Below are positions 59,942-64,000 of a DNA stretch of 64,000 nt, in pieces (within the stretch, counting starts at the first letter, position 1; every line of letters starts with the position of its first letter). The stretch comes from Stichopus chloronotus (taxonomy: Eukaryota > Echinodermata > Holothuroidea > Aspidochirotida > Stichopodidae). The position numbers and the translations under genes are program-made. A model generated the notes under the pieces. That model was not told where the DNA came from, did no database searches, and saw only the letters and a program-made list of their open reading frames with translations. Where the stretch lies: NCBI GenBank assembly GCA_021234535.1, contig CM037835.1:1-64000 (forward strand). The letters run 5' to 3'.

Positions 59942-61900
59942 GTAACTTAGAAACCATCAACTCTGATGAAACATGTTTTGTTCATCAGTAATTGCTATCA
60001 AGCACTATCACTGAGAAAAATGTCATGATGACGTACATTTAGGTAGAGTAGCAATTGTGACAATTTGTTGATTGGTTCATGGCTGCCTTTGGCCAGTACA
60101 CTAGAAAATAAGGAAGAGGAAGAATGCAGGTGCACTGAAAGAAAGTGATAGAAGGAAATGTAAAGAAAGAGAGGTTGTGGAGGATGAAAAGAGGGAGGTA
60201 CAAAATGGATCCAAAGGCAGTGTGCCCTAGAGTTAATTGTGCTCTGTGGTCTCATAGTTCCCTGTAGTTATCAGTGTAAGATGTAGTTGAGTCCTGCCAG
60301 ACTGAGGCCGGCCTTGAACAGAAGCATGTCAGACTATTTGTGTGAAGGCCTTGCATCAGGCTTTGAGACTGCTCGAGTGGAGGGTGAGGCAGGCCTTGTC
60401 TACAATCCTGATTATAGTGCCCTGAGCAATGTTTAGAATGATCATAAAAACCATGAGATTTCAAAACAACATTTCTGCTAATTGCCAAGTGAAAGTTGGC
60501 TGAGATTTGGAATGGGAGATAACCTTATTATTAGATTCTTTGGGCATCTAAATGTCACTGCTTTCTCCTCATTGACCCCTGTTGATTGAAGCAGCATAGG
60601 ACAAATAACTGAATACTGCAGTAATATAACAACATTGTGCCTCCTCCTTCCTCATTTGAGGTAATGATAATTTTACAGAAAAAATGAAATGCACTCACAG
60701 AAGAACACTGTAGAGTCATTAATGATGGTGACTTGTGAAAAGAATTTCTCCCTGAAAGGACTGTCAACCTGACAGCAGTCACAGACCAAAAGCAGAGAAA
60801 ACTGGAAATGGGAGGGGTCCATCATAGCAACCATCTGGCTATGAGTTTACAGATGTTCTGTGAGACAGTTGCTTAGTGTCCTGTGAGACATGGTGGGGGA
60901 TGGTGCACTTATTGCACTGTCCATAATGTGATGAACAGTACCTATGCACGTTTCTCATTTTTGCTAGTCACTTCTTTCGTTCAGTGTTTCTTGATTCACA
61001 TTTAGTGGTTTGCTCTCCAATTGAGCTTATTTTATTGAGCAAATAAAGTAGACAGGAAGGAGTCTTCTTGGTAAATTCAGGTCAGGATATGACTCAAGAA
61101 GGCAAGCTTTTATTTGGCAGTTATATATTTTTTTGGTTTGCAAACGAGGACTTGAGTGAGTCAAACTGCCAACAGTGTACTGTACATGCAAGCACGATAA
61201 TCATTGCTTCCGTGTATCGCATTTCTGTATGTGGTCACTGTCCCTCCAAAGAGACTATTGACACTCTGCATACGTATAGTACACATCTCTACTATACAAT
61301 GCTACAAAGCCATAGTCTACAATTGCACTGTTCATCAGGGAACTGCTGGAACGTTCCAAAATAATCTGACTCAGCAGTAATCATGGACACGAGGTGGTTG
61401 TGATTACTGTAACCACATCTTCTAGTTACTACAGGACTGTGGACATCCTCAAGAGTTGTTCAACCTTAGGGGGAGTTTGAATATGCATGCAAGAACTAGA
61501 TCACTTGTAATCTTGCCACATTGAGATGTCAAAGATATGTGATTGCATCCTAGAGATGTTAATTTAACAGAACTGCTGAACATTCAGAGCCACTATGTAG
61601 GCTAGCGCTGGTATAGCATTTGTTCGCTTCAAAGGTTTTGTAGTTGTGAACAATATTAACTTACATAGGGAAGTTAAACAAACTTGACAATTCCTTGCTC
61701 ATAGCACTTGCAAGTAAGTATTGTAAGTTTCAGTGAAATCATAAGGTTTGTAATCAAGATGGATTGTGTGTGTTTATGTGACACAATGCTCATAAACAAT
61801 ATTTCAATGCAGCTTTCTTTTGTACTTGGTATGTGTACTGTATGTATGGGTGCGTGGATGTGTGTGAGTGTACTGCATGTATGTTTATGACACATGCTAT
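59942..61900. other. Downstream of exon 9, no further exon identified
   Basis: Frames at 59998-60255, 60252-60488 (minus) and 61068-61364 (plus) show no motif. A terminal exon of the channel could be hidden here if short; otherwise it lies beyond the window. Confidence 0.45.
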
Positions 61901-61904
61901 ATAA

Positions 61905-62160
61905 AGAGAAGCCTGGATATCTCATATTTGGTAAATAGGTAATATGTATTGTTTTTGGTAGAGGTCAAAGGTCTTCTGGGTCACATAGTGAAAACCTTGT
62001 AAACAAGGTATATCAAGACAGAAGTTTTGTAGGTCCACCATATTGAGATGGTGTGCCCTATGTCTTTGGTGGAGATCAAAGGTCATGCATGGAACTGGAG
62101 CAAAACTTTGAAAACCTTGTAACGTGATACTATATCTCAAGTTATAAAGTTTGGACCAAG
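61905..62160 (+). repeat. Satellite family 1, two diverged units
   Basis: GAGGTCAAAGGTCTTCTGGG, AAAACCTTGTAAACAAGGTA and CTATATCTCAAGTTATAAAG mark the units, with a TG-rich stretch just upstream (61835-61885). Confidence 0.8.
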
Positions 62161-62164
62161 TTTA

Positions 62165-63430
62165 CACTTGATGTATGGTGTATGGTAGTGGTGCCTTAGG
62201 TTTGTTCAAAATTTTGGGGTCCAAGGTCCAAATGGCCCATTTTAAGGAATCATGCAAAATGCCTTTAGGACTACAGATTGTATGCTACTACATGGTAAAC
62301 TGTGTCACATTACTACTATGGTAGAGGTTCCTTCAGGTTGTTTAGGATTATTGGTCCCATATGGCCATTTTTTGAAATGATGCAAAAGTGTAGTTCTTTT
62401 CTGTTTTCTATGTTTAAGATTATTGGTTCCATATGGGACCATTTAGTCCCCTTTATGAAATCATACTTTCCTGCATATTTTGCTTTATAATGTGAAATGT
62501 ACGTTTGTCAAATTAGCATTTTGGAGATGGAACACAGGGTGTTCAAGATTTGGGGGTCTAAGGTCCAAATGGGCCATATGAACCATTTTATGAAATCAGT
62601 GCCAAATGCCCCTCTCGTACACATTGTATGGTGTTTAGTTGGAATTGTGTCACATCACTGCTATAGCAGAGGGTCCTTCAGATCGCTCCGTTTTATTTTT
62701 CCCAAAAGAGCTATATGAACCATTTAATAAAATCATGCAAAATGCTTTTTTCTGCATATTTTGCTTTACAATGTGAAAGATTTGTCATCATTGTGGTAGT
62801 GGAACCTGGAGTGTTGATGTTTTTTTTTTTCCAAGGTCCAAATGGGCCATTTTATGAAACCATGCAAAATGCCTCTTCTGCTACATGTTGTATGATGGTA
62901 AGTTGGAATTGTGTCACATTATGACTATGGCAGAGCTTCCTTCAAGCTGTTCAGGTTTATTGGTCGAATATAGACCATATTGACCATTTAATGAAATCAT
63001 GCAAAATGTTTCTGTTGTGTTTTGCTTAACAATGGGAAATGTTTGTCATATTAGCATTTTGGTAGTGAAACATGGGTTGTTCAGGATTTGGGTATCCAAG
63101 GTCTAAATGGGCCATTTTATGAAATCAAGCAAAATGCTTCTTCAGATTATATGGTATTAAGTTGAAATTGTGTCACATTACTGCTATAGTAGTGTTCTTT
63201 CAGGTTGTTCAGGATTATTGGTCCCATATTGGGCCATGTGGACCATTTGATGAAATTATGCTTCTACATATTTTCTTTACAGTGTAGATGGTCTGTCAAA
63301 TTAGCATTGTGATTTTGGAACCCATTGCAGTGTTCATCATTTGTGGGTCCAACTCCAGAATGGGCCATGTGGACCATAAATTACATTGTGTAAACTGATA
63401 CTTTATCTACAGATTAAATGTTACGATAAA
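62165..63430 (+). repeat. Satellite family 2, long array of the 5' subtype
   Basis: Units alternate GGTCCAAATGGGCCATTTTA/TGAAATCATGCAAAATGC with GGATTATTGGTCCCATATGG and GCATATTTTGCTTTACAATG. Each pair covers about 290 bases, so the ~145-bp unit has a dimeric higher-order form here, as at 48700-49215. Confidence 0.88.
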
Positions 63431-64000
63431 GAGGGTTTTTCAGGCTAGAACTATCCTAGTCGAGTGTGTTGGTGTTCTTAAGGACAAAATTGGGCCCAAA
63501 CTTTTTGGGGATGTGGTAAATTTTGGATTAACCTTGGTTAAGACTAAATGAGTACAGTTAAAGTAATCTTCATGTAAGGTACCATAGTGCCCTTCTAGTG
63601 CTACAAAAGAGGAAGGTCTGTCACAGAAGCTCTAGGGTGACTGGGATATTCAGGATATGAGGGTTCACGGTCAGAAATGGGTCATATGGGCCATTATTAG
63701 AATTGTGCAAAATGCTCCTTTTTAGTCATAATTAACATTACATCTGAGTGAGGAACCACAGTGTCCGACTCTTGTTTGGTATAAAGGTGACCCACATTAA
63801 GTGCAAGGACCCTGTTCTTGTTGATGAAAGTCAAAGGTCAATTGAGGTTAAATAACTCGTAAAAATATTGTAAACACGATATTTCGTGAAGGAGAATTTG
63901 GAGAGATTTCTTATTTGATGGGTAAGTGTACTTTATCAAGTACAAGTAGTCTCTTGTTTTAGATTGAGGTCAATGGTCATTTGGGGTCAAGTGGGGTCAA
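63431..64000 (+). repeat. Mixed satellite 2 and satellite 1 to the window end
   Basis: A satellite-2-like unit occurs at about 63640-63720 (GGTCATATGGGCCATTATTA). Satellite 1 follows from about 63775 (CACATTAAGTGCAAGGACCC, AAAGTCAAAGGTCAATTGAG, ACACGATATTTCGTGAAGGA) and continues beyond the window. 63431-63640 is unassigned. Confidence 0.75.

Overview
The window is eukaryotic and lies at a chromosome end. It opens with telomeric CCCTAA-type repeats. The rest is AT-rich DNA in which coding sequence sits in short exons with GT..AG borders, separated by very long introns packed with transposon remnants and satellite arrays. No prokaryote-like operon is present. The TTAGGG-type telomere, the mix of CR1/L2-like, Penelope-like, DIRS, hAT and piggyBac-like repeats, and the ion-channel gene point to a metazoan. 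A marine deuterostome invertebrate such as an echinoderm is my best guess, but this is inference from style, not identification.

Layout: 1-390 is telomere; 391-2830 is featureless subtelomeric DNA; 2836-4185 is a decayed non-LTR retroelement (SGNH-esterase-like ORF1, then apurinic-type endonuclease); 4188-5215 is a 52-bp palindromic minisatellite in two opposed blocks.

From about 5.6 kb to beyond 59.9 kb one plus-strand gene can be assembled from nine exons whose phases agree (437 codons, 3' end not found). It encodes a pentameric ligand-gated ion channel with an extracellular beta-sandwich, M1-M4 and a charged C-terminal tail. Both cysteines of the Cys-loop are absent, and the pore helix resembles the bacterial channel ELIC more than the classical nicotinic/GABA/glycine receptors.

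The introns hold: a 480-bp-arm inverted repeat (7.4-11.5 kb); a DIRS retroelement with inverted termini and an internal complementary region (13.77-16.97 kb); two GIY-YIG fragments of Penelope-like type (18.2 and 27.6 kb); a hAT element with a perfect 8-bp target duplication (32.4-35.1 kb); three short TTAA-associated or related MITE-like elements; several minisatellites; and three satellite families of roughly 145, 145 and 156 bp. One satellite family carries many perfect AGGTCAAAGGTCA (DR1) nuclear-receptor half-site pairs and seems to travel inside an element with inverted ends.

Most other open frames are chance or repeat-driven and are not listed as genes.
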